Origin: Saccharum officinarum
Taxonomy: Eukaryota > Streptophyta > Magnoliopsida > Poales > Poaceae
DNA: 64,000 nt
NCBI GenBank assembly: GCA_020631735.1
Contig: CM036170.1
Coordinates: 67,099,737-67,163,736 of the forward strand
Direction of reading: 5' to 3'
The translations under genes and the position numbers were made by a program. The notes under the pieces are model-generated. The model ran no database searches, was not told the origin of the DNA, and saw only the letters and a program-made list of their open reading frames with translations. This document shows positions 19,048 through 29,815 of this stretch, piece after piece; within the stretch, counting starts at the first letter, position 1, and each line of letters starts with the position of its first letter.

Positions 19048-21517
19048 TGAGAGGTCCTTGTTTGGTTTTGGTAATTGAGTGACCTTAGGTGGACTAATTG
19101 TGTTTATGTGAGATACACAGGGAATTAGTCATAGATGATTGTGTCATGAAGGAGCTCATTGCATATGAGACATGACATGGAGTCATGTGACCAAGGTGGC
19201 GAAGATCAAGATGAGGCTTGGCTTGATGGACCGGTTGCAAGTGTGAAGGGCAAGTCGGAGGCTTTGGAGCGATGGACCGCGAGGCGGTGAAGCTTGAGCA
19301 AGACTTGGCGCCGATGGACCGACGCAACGGTGAAGAGCAAGTGAGGTCAAGATCGATGGACCAAGGTCACATGATGATATGAAGTGGATCATATCATTTG
19401 TGATATGGTTGGTGCATGTGTTGCATCAACGTCGGAGGAGATGGAGTGAATGCGCAAGGCAAAGGTATAACCTAGGGCATTTCCATTTCACCGGTCATAG
19501 GTGTGTAGAGAAGTTTATGACGGGTTTAGGATAGATGGCCGTACTATCAAGAGGGGCAAACTTGTTTGCATATCGGTCATCTAGTGCCACTCGTGTGATC
19601 TAACTATGCATCGTTGCTAGGATCGAGTGGCGTGGCAAGTTGAGTGGTTAACTCCTTCGGTAAAATGTTTGTGAAAATGCTAACACACGTGCACAAGGTG
19701 GTGTTCACTTGTTGGTGTTGGCACATTTCGAAGGCGATGAAGTTTGAAGGTAGAGAGGGTTTGGGTTCCTCTCTCCCTCCGCCACCTGAGAGCGCGGGAT
19801 TCAGGCGTTTTTGAGAAGTTGAAATGCCTATTTTCCACTACGCCGGAAGTCGGAAAAGAAACGGAGGCGAACGAGGTCACAGAGGTGACGGACGCTGCAC
19901 CGGACGCGGTCATGGTATGACCGGACGCGTCCGGTCAGTACAGCGCAGGCGCGGGTGCTAGGGTTTGTAACCGGCGCGTCCGGTCACTCGCGGGACCGGC
20001 GCGTCCGGTCAGGCGTCCAGAAGGAATGAGTCGCAGAGGACGATCGGACGCGAGGCGCGTCCGGTCACACATGATCGGACGCGTCCGATCGTTGAAGGAG
20101 CTTACTGGACTCTAACGGACGCGGGCACTGTCGCGTCCGGTCATCGAAGGAGCGCGTCCGGTCGTTGCGAGCAGCCGCGTCCGGTCGTTGCTTCGCGCGC
20201 GGGTGCTGTGCGACCGGCGCGTCCGGTCGTTGAGCAGCGCGTCCGGTCATAGCGTTTGACCGTTGGCGCGCAGTGACCGTTGGAGGATCTAACGGTCGCA
20301 TTTGAATTTGAGGACACGTGGACGTCGCAGGGCGACCGGACGCGGTTGAGCGCGTCCGGTCAGTTACGACCGGCGCGTCCGGTCGTCCGAAATCTGCCCA
20401 GTGAAGGGGTAACGGCTCTATTTGACCGTGGGTTATAAATAGATGCCTTGGCCGGCCATGGCCGGCAGCTGAGCACACTTTGGCCTTGGTGGCTTATGTG
20501 GTAGTGCTTGGAAGCCCTCTAACTCACTCATGCTTGATAGTGTTCATCGGATCGAGTGAGAGAGCGATTCTAGTGCGTTGCATCGAGAGGATTGCATCGA
20601 GTGGCACTAGGTGATCGTGTTGCAAGCCGGTGGTGCTTGTTACTCTTGGAGGTTGCCACCTCCTAGACGGCTTGGTGGCTTGCGACTCCGTTGAAGCACG
20701 CGTGGAGATTGTGCGTGGCTCCGGAGGAGGATTTGTGAGGGGGATTGTGCTCACCCCGCGGGGATCGCGAAGAGCAACTCTAGTAAAGCTCGTGGCTTGG
20801 AGGATCCCCATCTTGAGAGTGGATGTGCGGCACCCGCTGAGGGTTTGACTCTTGATAGTCAATTAGCTCGTGATCCATCAAGTGGGTGTATCGCCACAAC
20901 GGGACTAGCTTGGTGGCAACCAAGTGAACCTCGGTGAAAAACCGCCGTGTCAACATTGTGTACATCTTCTCGGTGGTTTGCTTTCGATTCACAAGCTTGT
21001 ATTTACATTCATATATTTGTGCTTGTGTAGTTGCTCTTGTAACTAGTTTGCTTGTGTAGTTAGCTAGTTACTTCTTGCTTGTGTAGCATAGAAGTAGCTC
21101 CCGTTGCGTGGCTAATTTGGTTTGTGTAACCTTGTTAGTCATATTGCTTAGTTTGTGTAGCTAAGTAATTTGCGCTCTCTAGTTTGGCATTAGTTGCCTT
21201 GCTATTGAGCATTGCTAGTGAGCATAGGTGGCTTCGTGCTTTTGCTTACTAGAATTGTGTAGGAGCTCCCGGCTTTGCTAAAGTACTAGTGCATAGGTTT
21301 GTGTGACCTTGCTCTAGAATTGTTTAGGAGAGCTCTTGCTAAGGAAAGCACCTTAGTTACATAATTAGGATCTTTGTGAGGTGCTTGTGAACTTAGATAG
21401 AGGGGTGTAGTCTTGGCTAGACCGATAGTTTTAATTCCGCATTTGTTTCGGTTTGCCGACGCGATTAATTTTAGAAAGGACTATTCACCCCCTCTAGTCC
21501 GCCATCTCGACCCTTCA
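19048..21517 (+). repeat. Second LTR of family A (3' LTR of copy 1, 5' LTR of copy 2)
   Basis: The 2470-bp LTR has the same ends as 11313-13802. It repeats the CGCG-motif array (about 19890-20390), the AACGG-core sites (20254-20300) and TATAAATA (20434-20441). Relative to the first LTR it has many isolated single-base losses, often in runs, with few substitutions. It is directly followed by a primer site and gag, so it is shared by two tandem internal regions. Confidence 0.82.
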
Positions 21518-24417
21518 ATTGGTATCAGAGCCCGGTCTCTCATTTGTGGTCTTCACGACCCGAGAGGATGGCGGAATAGGACTAGATGTTGATTGTCCTC
21601 ACATGTTTGATGGCACACACTTTGCACGGTGGAAAAATTGGATGATATGCATTTTAAGTTATTTGCCCTCAAATGTGGTGGATGGTAGATGTAGGCTTTT
21701 CTCATGTGTTGATGAAGATAATCTAACCTCAAGCACAAGAGAAATGCCTAGATCTTGAATCCAAGCTACTAACATCATGTATAGATCTTTGATGATAGCA
21801 TTGGTAAGATCATGGACCTCAAATCCGCTCATGAGATATGGGCCTATCTCAATGAAAAGTATGGAGCTATCACCGATGATGACGATGATGTCAAGCCAAG
21901 GAGGTTGCACATGATGATGTTGAGCATGACCACAACACGATGGTTGTGGAGGATTGCTCCACCTCATGGTCAAGTGATGATGATATCAATCTACCACAAG
22001 TTCACTTGACAAGAATGGTGATGATGCATCAAGTGTTGCAAGTGATGTTTCTACCCCAAGCACACTTGATGGTGACAACGTTGGTTCATGCTCGGGCCTT
22101 GATGATGCTACTACAAGCCCATCCACTACATCACATTGCTTCATGTCACTAGGTGACAAAAGGTATCAAATGATAATGTGATTGATCATGTTGATTCATA
22201 TGATGAGCTTGTTAGTAGACTTGCTAGCATGAACACGTCTTTAGAAAATGAGAAAGCTAAAACAATGAAATTAGAAAATGAAAACTCTTTTCTAAAGAAC
22301 TCATATGAAGAACATAAGAGCTTACTTGATGATCTAAATCTTCACATGAGAAGCTAATGTTGACTCATGAGAAAGTACTTGCATCTCATGAGGAATTTTA
22401 GAAAAACATGCTTCTCTCATTAAGATGTTTTTAAAGAAAATTAAAAATAATGAGAGCTCATCACATGGATCAAATGATCAATTGCAAAATGTGACTAACC
22501 CATGTGATGTAGGGAGAAAGCATGTATCCACCTCTTGTGATGACTTATTAGATATGCCATGTTCTTCACAATATATATGCTTGTTCTACTTCTACGTCTT
22601 GTGAGACTAACACTTTGAAGGAGAACAATGAGCTCAAAAGTGAAGTAAAGAAATTGAGCAACAAGTTAGAGAGGTGCTACAACTCAAAGTCACCTTTGAG
22701 CACATGATGAAGACTCAAAGAAGCTATGGTGACAAGAGTGGCATTGGCTTCAACAAGAACAAAGGGCAAGAAAATGAAAAGAAGCAAGAACAAAAGAAAG
22801 CTATCTCATTCGTGTGCTTTAAATGCCATGAGATGGGATCACCTTGCCAAGTCTTTGCCACCAAGAAGCCAAGTAGGCCACAAGATGAAAAGAAGATACC
22901 CCAAGCTCAAGTCAAGATCAATGATGAAGGATGTTGGTGACTTGATGATCATAAAGAAGAAAACACAGAAGGGGTGGAAGAGGAAGGCATCCAATGCAAA
23001 TCCAAGATATCAAGATGATGAGCAAGAATCAATTGAGGAAAGAAATTTGGCTCACATCAAGTGCTTTAAGTGTGAAGATATAAGACACTTTGCCTCGGGG
23101 TGTCCTACCAAGCTTGAAGGAAGGCTCAAGCAACTCATGAGAACAGGCAATGAAAGCATCACATAGAGCAATGAAGAAAAGGCTCAATCAAAGAGAAGAT
23201 GCTATTCATGCCGGGAAAGGGGACACATGGCACATTCATGTCCCCTAGGTAACATTTCTAAGCATATTTCATTGATGATACTAATGTGCTTAGAAAGGAT
23301 GTAAATGGTACCTCTATTGTTGCTATTGCAAAACATCCGCTACCCATACTAAGGTTTTGCCTAAGTATGTTGCTCCTAACTTGAGAGGACCCAAACTTGT
23401 TTGGTACCATCAAAAAGTGGATGATTGTTTGTAAGGTACCATCGGCATTGGAGGCTTGATTCATTTGGATTCATATTGGTCATCATATGTTGAATCAAGT
23501 TTTAAGCTTAGTGCATATTCTATCCCAATGCCAAGTCAAAAATAAGTGGAGTCCAATATACAACATACAAGTGCAACATTCAAGATTGTGGTGATTTATT
23601 GGATATATTTGCATGGCTTGCAAATATTCAAGTTAAAAGCTTGCTATTGGATGATCATGAGCTAACCAAGGTATATCTCTTGTTGATCATTTCACTTGGG
23701 TGCATATGAGTTGATTGAATTGGATATATATGCAATGTTGCTTGCTATGAGATGTTTGAATGGATTAAATGCCTAAGTAATCAAGTTTGAATTGATTTGT
23801 GTTGAATAAATTCATGAGATGACATTTAGTAAGTGGATTGGATGGATATATGTCTTGTGAAAGTATTCACCAAGTTAGTTTCAAGTTTGATTCATATTTG
23901 ATGAAGTATTGCTCATTATTGAAATCTGTCCAAAGTTGAAAATCTGAGCTAGGTGAGATCAAGTCTGAGTTTGATGACTAAATCATATTGGATTGGCTTG
24001 AAATTTGGCATACATGCTCTATACTTATGTTATAAGATGCTGTACAAATTTCATGAGAATTGGATAAGAGATGCTTCGGCTTTGGAGTACATTTGTCAGC
24101 TATAGTGCAGCAGTTTCAGCATGTAGCAGTGGTGAAGATTTAAATATCTGGTAGCAATCTAGATGTCAAATGAAGCTCAAATTTACAGCTGCTAGATGAC
24201 TTAGTAATCACATCTCCACCAAATTTATGGAATTTGGATTCGTAATTGGAGATATGAATTATTCTTTGAAGGGTACAGAATCTGCGAAAAGTGACAATTA
24301 TTGGATTGATCTAGAGTCACTTTAAGTGAAAGGTCCTCAAGTTGGAAATATATTTATAAGTGTTTGAGGTACCTAAGTTTGGTTTGAATTGATCTAGAAG
24401 CATGACAAGAAATGAGT
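21518..24417 (+). mobile_element. Family A copy 2, partial, ends at assembly gap
   Basis: The primer site TTGGTATCAGAGC at 21519-21531 starts a second internal region. It tracks 13803-16740 almost base for base until the N run. No third LTR is seen. Differences from copy 1 are dominated by isolated 1-base deletions. Either an unequal LTR recombination product or an unpolished or duplicated assembly end would give this layout. Confidence 0.8.
21568..23424 (+). pseudogene. Frameshifted gag copy (family A copy 2)
   Basis: This corresponds to the gag at 13854-15728. It keeps the Trp codon lost in copy 1 (21630 region) but is broken by many 1-base indels, so readable pieces alternate between frames. 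The first zinc knuckle is disrupted (near 22815-22860). The second (from about 23061) and third (from about 23203) are still recognisable. The 1-base pattern suggests sequence error as much as true decay. Confidence 0.75.
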
Positions 24418-24517
24418 NNNNNNNNNNNNNNNNNNNNNNNNNNNNNNNNNNNNNNNNNNNNNNNNNNNNNNNNNNNNNNNNNNNNNNNNNNNNNNNNNNN
24501 NNNNNNNNNNNNNNNNN
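24418..24517. other. Assembly gap of 100 N
   Basis: Exactly 100 N bases, the conventional size for a gap of unknown length. The left side is family A copy 2 internal sequence and the right side is the 3' half of a tRNA gene. The true distance and order across the gap cannot be judged. Confidence 0.99.
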
Positions 24518-24560
24518 GGTCTACGGAACCAGAGATTCTGGTTCGATCCCAGCGGAGTCG
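24518..24560 (+). tRNA. tRNA-Arg(ACG), 3' part only, truncated by the gap
   Basis: The 43 bases carry the anticodon arm GGTCTACGGAACC (anticodon ACG), a variable segment AGATT, a T arm with TTCGATC, and the acceptor 3' strand GGAGTCG. This matches plant nuclear tRNA-Arg(ACG), which starts GACTCC. The T stem is one base short on each side (CTGG/CCAG rather than CTGGG/CCCAG) in G and C runs, as homopolymer collapse would produce. A T5 run at 24572-24576 fits a Pol III terminator. The 5' ~30 bases are in the gap. Confidence 0.8.
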
Positions 24561-25472
24561 CAAATGTCTCTTTTTGCTTTCCTTTTTTTTCCCCCTTTTG
24601 CTTTCTTGTGTGTTTGCAGTGTTCTACGATATTTTCTTTTTTTTTTCTTTCCTTGTGTGTTGCAGTTGTGTTGTATGCCTGTATTTACCTGTCTAGTGTT
24701 CTACCGAGTAACAGTTCGTACGAGCTTACATTCTTATAACCCTCAAACCTTACATATAGTCATGTACAGCTTACAGTTACAGGTTGCACAAGTTATTTTC
24801 AGTTTGTGTACCTCCATTTTTGGTTTCCCTTTTTACCTTTTTTTTTGCTCTCCTTGCCGTGTAGTTGTGTTTGTATTTACCAGTCTAGTGTTCTACCAAG
24901 TAACAATTTGTCCGAGCTTACATTCTTATAAACGCTCGGACCTTACATATAGGCAATATATAGCTTAACAGTTACAGAGTTGCACAAGTTATTTTCAGTT
25001 CAGGTACCTTCATTTTTTCATGGTGCGTTAACTCAAAGAAATCCGAGGAGCAAGCTAACAAATTTTCAGTTCACTGTACCAACGCTATTAAAATCTGATC
25101 ATGCTGCTAGAAGCCTAGAACCAAATCTGACAGTGAATATGCTTATGCTAGAAACAAACATTGTCTCGGCGCGTTTGGTTCCACGCCGGTGCTCACTTTG
25201 CCTGTGCTTTCAAGACTTCTTGCTTGCTAAAGAGAGCCAATCCGGCTCGCCTCGGCTGACGAGGCTAGCTTTATCGAGCGAGGCCAGGCAACACGGTGAG
25301 ACATCCAAGCACACCCTAGTTTGTCGAAACTGTTCATACATTATCCCTTTAACCAAATTATTTGACTGTTTTCGGGCACCACTGGAGTAATACAACATTC
25401 TCAGTTGATAAAGGAACACACAATTATTAGAAAGAGTATTTCTAATGACCGATGCAACAGCTTAAGCCGTGT
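24561..25472. other. Intergenic between tRNA and hydrolase gene, with a ~192-bp direct duplication
   Basis: Two copies of a ~180-base segment, from about 24645 and about 24840, share GTCTAGTGTTCTACC, a GAGCTTACATTCTTATAA block, CTTACATATAG and GTTGCACAAGTTATTTTCAG. The period is about 192 bases and the copies have diverged by roughly 15% by eye. From 25165 to 25320 lies sequence of MITE-remnant texture (GCGTTTGGTTCCACGCC). The last ~80 bases are probably the 3' UTR of the minus-strand gene. No gene is seen. Confidence 0.6.
24572..24576 (+). terminator. Pol III T-run terminator after the tRNA
   Basis: A TTTTT run lies 12 bases after the mature 3' end of the truncated tRNA-Arg. This is the expected place for RNA polymerase III termination. 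A longer T run follows at about 24584-24591. Confidence 0.5.
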
Positions 25473-27983
25473 CTAGGACTTGGCAGGAGGTGGCATTGTT
25501 GTTGTTGTTGTGTAGATGGATTTCAGCTGCCTGTTTATGAGCTTGCTGTCATAGAGAGCCAGCTGCAGCTCCATGCCATCTGACCACCATTGCTGTAGCC
25601 CATGCGCCTCAAGGAACTTCTGCGGGCCTTTTGATGTCACAAAGAGCTTTGCGACCACATCACCAGCAATCTCACTTGCTTTGCGTTGTTGTTGCTGTTC
25701 ATCGGAAGCACCATCTGTTGTTGTGGACGAGCACGAGGGAGCATTGTAGTGGCAGCAGATGTAATCACTGTTGTTGACATACAAATGTGGCACCCATTTC
25801 TTCTCGGTGCGCAATCTCTTCTTGTCACTTGCCTCCACCTTAGCAGTCTCAAGTGGTGGTGGTGTTTCTTCCTTCAATGGCAGACTCCCTTTGACTTTCT
25901 TCCACAGGTAGCTGGCCTTCTCACTCATGCTCCTTACACCCATGGCCAGTGAAACGGAAGGTGGATTGAAAAGATGACACTCCACAAAAACTCCTTGTTT
26001 GGCAAGCTCTTTGCAGACTTGAAGTGCAAAGCCAGCTCCCAAGGAGCCCAGCAACACAAACATTGGCGCTGCCAAACTTCTCAACTGCTGATTTAGTGCC
26101 GCTAAAGCACCAACAAATCTCACTGAACCATTGAGGCTCTCCCATACCAAGAAACGAAGGTCATCCTGCAGGTCCCTCTTCATAGTTGGCTTCTGCAGGA
26201 GGGTTCCTCTGAGAGCTAACACAGCCCTCGGTGCCCCGCTTGGTCTTATGAGGATAAAGTCAGATAAGGCAGAAGAACGATCCCACTCCAGCATGGCGCC
26301 ATAGATGGAACCATCTCTCTCATCCACCAATGTCTGTGTGACCTTGTACTTGAAGGGTTTCCACCATTTGGAGCAAGGCCATCCTCTTCGCCTTTCTGGT
26401 CCTGCCTGTCCAGTTCAAGCAGGTAGACTGCTTGAATGAAGCAGGCCATTACCATCCTTTTGTAATTTGGATCCTTCCTGCAAATCAATTAAAGCAAGAA
26501 AGAATGTTTAGGGGGCAAAAAGGTGCATCATGGCCTATGGGATACAAATCATACAATGGCATAAAGTCCAGTACATATTTCAAATGGATTCTTTGGCATT
26601 CACATAAGGCTTGCCAGAAGCTGCCTTCCCCATACCAAGATTTTATTTTTGATTAATATTTTAAAATAACTCTCGTCAACCAAATTTTCAAAAACGGTAT
26701 TTAGCCACAGAGGCCTATTGCATGGACAAAAAGGTTTGCCATGGAAACCATAGCTGGAATTGCTATGGAAACCATAGCTGGAATTGCGCATAGACTTAAT
26801 GGTGAAGTAATAGCAGAAAGAATTCTGTAAATTGCCATGGAAACCATAGCTGGACACAGACTGTTATTATACAACAAAAGCGTGTGCACAGAAAACGTGT
26901 TTTGTACTGCCATGGACCCACGCACAGAACACATTGGTTTTAGGAAACTTGAACTGTTGTTCCTTGCTTTCTGATTTCCTCCAAGAAGGCTACAACAAAA
27001 CTTGAGGAACTGCTCATTGCTTTCTTGTTTTCTGTTTCCTCCAAGAGAAGGCAGGAGCAGTGCCTTTGTTTCTTCTAATCAACCATAAGTTAACCTTGCT
27101 TGCAGGAATAGTAAACAACTCTGTTACTCCAAAAACTGCACACTAAGCACAAAATGGAAAAATTCCACAAAACTCAACTCTCGAAAAATTGTTTGCCGAA
27201 CTGCAAACGGTGGCTAATCACCAGAATATTTATGGGCCCTGTAAAAGGCGCAGCCACTTATGGGATAGTTTCTATACTTGTTATGTAGACACTACGTAGA
27301 AACCAGTAAATTCACAATGGATGGTTCCTTCAAAGTAAATGTTACCCAATCCCCTGTTTTATCTCTCCATCATCTACCAAGCAACGGGATACTGCAAGAT
27401 TACAATGTCGCTAGTTGAAAAGGTAATCAATTTTGCCGCAGGCCGACTGAAGAACCTTCCATTCTCATTCAACCGCGAGCAGGGAAGGGGAATCGCGCAA
27501 TCGGCGCCAGCATTCGTTTACCCCCTCCCGATCAAAAACCAAGGGAATGCCCGAAAAACAAGGTGCTAGCTGCAAGACCAAGCGACGGCCCCTGATCCAA
27601 CTGAAACCTAGAAGCCCGCAGCTAGAACGAAACCACATATATACAAATAACCCGCCATCCGGATCCGGCCATCCCATCGTTATTCAGGAATGAAAAAAAG
27701 TACATGATTTCAAAGACACGGGAAGCGCGATCGCTTACCAGCTCGATCTGATTATCTCCTTCCAGTTGGGCGGCGGCAGGTTGCGCGGCCCGGACACGTG
27801 GAAGTCGTATGGGTGACCCTCCGCCTCCGCGTCCGCCGCGGCCACCACCACGGCCCTTCCGCCGCACCCTCCTCCCTCCACCTCCACCACCACCTCCTCG
27901 TCCTCCTCAACCGCCTTCACCTCCTCCGCCGCCGGAGCTGGTGCGGGGGGCAAGTCGATCGGCATCGCCGCGGCGCAGGCCAT
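25473..27983 (-). CDS. Alpha/beta-hydrolase, At4g10955-like esterase/lipase (apparent 1-base frameshift)
   Basis: Two exons on the minus strand: 27983-27739 (ATG, ends TG before GTAAGC) and 26477-25473 (after TTGCAG, to TAG). The splice restores a Trp codon. Together the exons are 1250 bases, one short of a multiple of three. The break lies at the AAA run 26369-26367, just before the conserved WWKPFKYK segment. Exon 1 encodes an Ala/Pro/Glu-rich leader, then the family start FHVSGPRNL. Exon 2 has RGTLLQKPTMKRDLQDDLRF and a C-terminus with the HLYVNNSDYICCHYN block. The family belongs to lipase class 3 alpha/beta-hydrolases (often annotated GDSL esterase/lipase At4g10955); substrates are unknown. 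The nucleophile elbow reads LGSLG instead of GHSLG. The expected length is about 416 residues. It is either a decaying gene or an assembly error. Confidence 0.8.
26737..26858. repeat. Short tandem repeats ATGGAAACCATAGCTGGA in the hydrolase intron
   Basis: Three copies of ATGGAAACCATAGCTGGA start at 26741, 26765 and 26837. The first two are exactly 24 bases apart, and the third lies 72 bases (3 x 24) further on. All lie in the 1.26-kb intron of the minus-strand hydrolase gene. No function is assigned. Confidence 0.75.
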
Positions 27984-28376
27984 ACGCCCCCGCCCCTGCC
28001 CGGGCCCGTGCTCGCGGCGCGGGGTGGGGATCGCGAGATGGAGAGCGCGTGAGCGCAGGGCGATCGCCAACGGTCGAACCGTCGTGGGGGCGAGGAATGT
28101 CGAGTGCGCGAGCGCGAGGATTCTCGGGTGCCAGGTGGGAGAGCGCGGCGGTGGGGTATTTGGGATCTCAGGAAGGGGACAGCGGCACAGCGCCCCATCG
28201 GTCATGTTTGGAAGGGGGAGCGGCAACTGGGGTTTTCATTACGGCAGGGTCAGAGGTTGTGTGGCTTAAGCGTGTTGGCAATGAGTATGCCTTCCTTGTT
28301 GAAAGGTTGTTGATCTTTTCCTTTCCGTTCGCATTTCCGGCCGTGGTTTAAGAATTTTCTTTTTATTGAAAAATAG
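27984..28376 (-). promoter_or_regulatory. Upstream region of the hydrolase gene
   Basis: GC-rich sequence directly before the start codon at 27983, becoming AT-rich beyond 28260. It is open in several frames because of composition, without domains. The core promoter is expected here; no certain TATA box is visible. Confidence 0.35.
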
Positions 28377-28378
28377 TA

Positions 28379-28545
28379 CTCCCTCAGTTTCAAATTATAA
28401 AATATTTTGATTTTCCTAAATATATACTATGTCTATACGCATAAGATGTTTTGGTACTTCTAGATACAATGTTTTTTACTATGTTCTATCTAGACAGTGT
28501 ATATCTAGAAAAGTCAAAATGTCTGATAATTTAGAAGGAAGGGAG
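28379..28545. mobile_element. Stowaway-like MITE
   Basis: The ends CTCCCTCAGTTTCAAATTAT and GATAATTTAGAAGGAAGGGAG are inverted. TA is duplicated at 28377-28378 and 28546-28547. It is about 167 bp, the size and end type (CTCCCTC) of Stowaway elements of the Tc1/mariner group. It is noncoding. Confidence 0.8.
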
Positions 28546-28547
28546 TA

Positions 28548-29061
28548 GTATAGAGCTAGAATGGGCCGGGGTTGTATGCTGACGTGGAGAGAGATGAGAG
28601 AAGAGAGAAGAGAAACGCGTTGTAAGTTTACAGTCAGCTTATGCACAAGAACCAAGAAGCTCTGTGAGATAGACGAGTGGGCTGTAAGCTGGCTAACTAT
28701 TATACAAGTGGGTTAATAGATTGGCTATAAGTTTCATACAGCCAGCAACAAGCTATATTATTAGCATTGCTCGGTTGTTATATATACTCTCATCATTCCA
28801 AATTATAAGATATTTTAATTTTTAAAACATACATAACTTTTGTTGTACACTTAAATAAGAAAACAATATGTCTAGAAAAGTCAAAATCTCTTATAATTTG
28901 GGATAGAGGAAACTCATTAAAAGTTCTTTGGTTGCTATTACCATTTTCTTCCTACCATGGTCCGTGAATTTTTCTTTTTTGATTGAAAAATAGTACCGAC
29001 CCAAACTAAACCGGGTTATTATATAATTATTAAAGGTTGTTTGGTTGTCGATTACAATTTT
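28548..29061. other. Intergenic with MITE-like remnants
   Basis: The stretch 28560-28770 has GAGAGATGAGAGAAGAGAG and ATTGGCTATAAG blocks like a known grass MITE family, with ends not resolved. The stretch 28794-28912 is a degraded Stowaway-like copy, with CATTCCAAATTATAAGATAT and AGTCAAAATCTCTTATAATTTGGG as inverted sides. No gene is seen. Confidence 0.5.
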
Positions 29062-29066
29062 TCATG

Positions 29067-29759
29067 TGTTGGGGATTCAACTTCGCCACAGAAACATAGC
29101 CCTAAACTCTGGAGTAGAAAAGACTATGAAACTTTATAACAATATTTTGTTGCAAGAAATAAGGAAGGCGAAGACATTTTTCACACCACAAGGAAAAATC
29201 TAACTTCGCCAAGAAGTAAAAGACCAAAAAGCAAGATTCAAGCGAAGGTGAAGATTTGACTTCGCAGTTATGAAAACTAACTTCGCTGACCGACGAAGTC
29301 AAAAGAAGAGCAGAAATCAGAAGACCAAAATTAGAGCGAAGACAAAGTTGACTTCGCTATATAAAAGATCAACTTCGTTAGCCAGAGATGTCGAAAGAAA
29401 ATAAAGCCAAGAGAAGCGAAGGCGGAAGTTCGACTTCGTCTAAATTCTGAAGAGTTGAAGAATCAACTAAAGTTCGAATGAAGATTAGGAAAACTAGAGA
29501 CTGGAAATAGAAGAACGAATGCTTAGAAAGAGGAAATTACCACTTTGTCCTCATAATCAAGAAGGGTTGTAAATATTTAGGTTGAGGGCATAATAGTCAT
29601 TTTATGTAAAATACGAAGACTGGGGCCCTATAAATACCCCTCTGACATGTACAGTGGGGACATGAAATGAATACAACTTTACACGTAATTTTGTCTTGTC
29701 CGAAATTTTTCTGATGATTGTATGAATTATGTCATCCGACCTGAACTTTTCACCCAACA
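29067..29759 (+). repeat. 5' LTR of the Tat element
   Basis: 693 bp, starting TGTTGGGGATTCAAC and ending CACCCAACA. It contains 13 CTTCG/CGAAG pentamers, far above chance. A TATAAATA box lies at 29629-29636. Confidence 0.9.
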
Positions 29760-29761
29760 TC

Positions 29762-29773
29762 TGGCGCCCACCG
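29762..29773 (+). promoter_or_regulatory. Primer binding site of the Tat element
   Basis: TGGCGCCCACCG starts two bases after the 5' LTR. This is the form common in grass Tat-lineage elements; the exact priming tRNA is not certain to me. Confidence 0.75.
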
Positions 29774-29815
29774 TTTGTGCGTGCATCTAAAGATCATCGT
29801 GACCACAGAAATAAA

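Larger units (their letters stand above)
11313..21517 (+). mobile_element. Ty1/copia element, family A copy 1 (gag-only, nonautonomous)
   Basis: Two direct LTRs (11313-13802 and 19048-21517) bracket a 5.2-kb internal region. That region holds an initiator-Met primer site, one gag gene and a polypurine tract, but no protease, integrase, reverse transcriptase or RNase H. LTR ends are TGAGAGGTCC and CCCTTCA. The bases before the left LTR are ATGTC; no matching duplication can be checked because the right LTR runs straight into a second internal region. Gag type and LTR ends place it in the SIRE/Maximus neighbourhood of Ty1/copia (inference). It should depend on pol supplied in trans. Confidence 0.85.

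Noticed and set aside
27809..28351. 180-codon plus-strand ORF
   Set aside because: It is antisense to exon 1 and the promoter of the hydrolase gene, is Pro/Arg-rich, and is explained by GC content.
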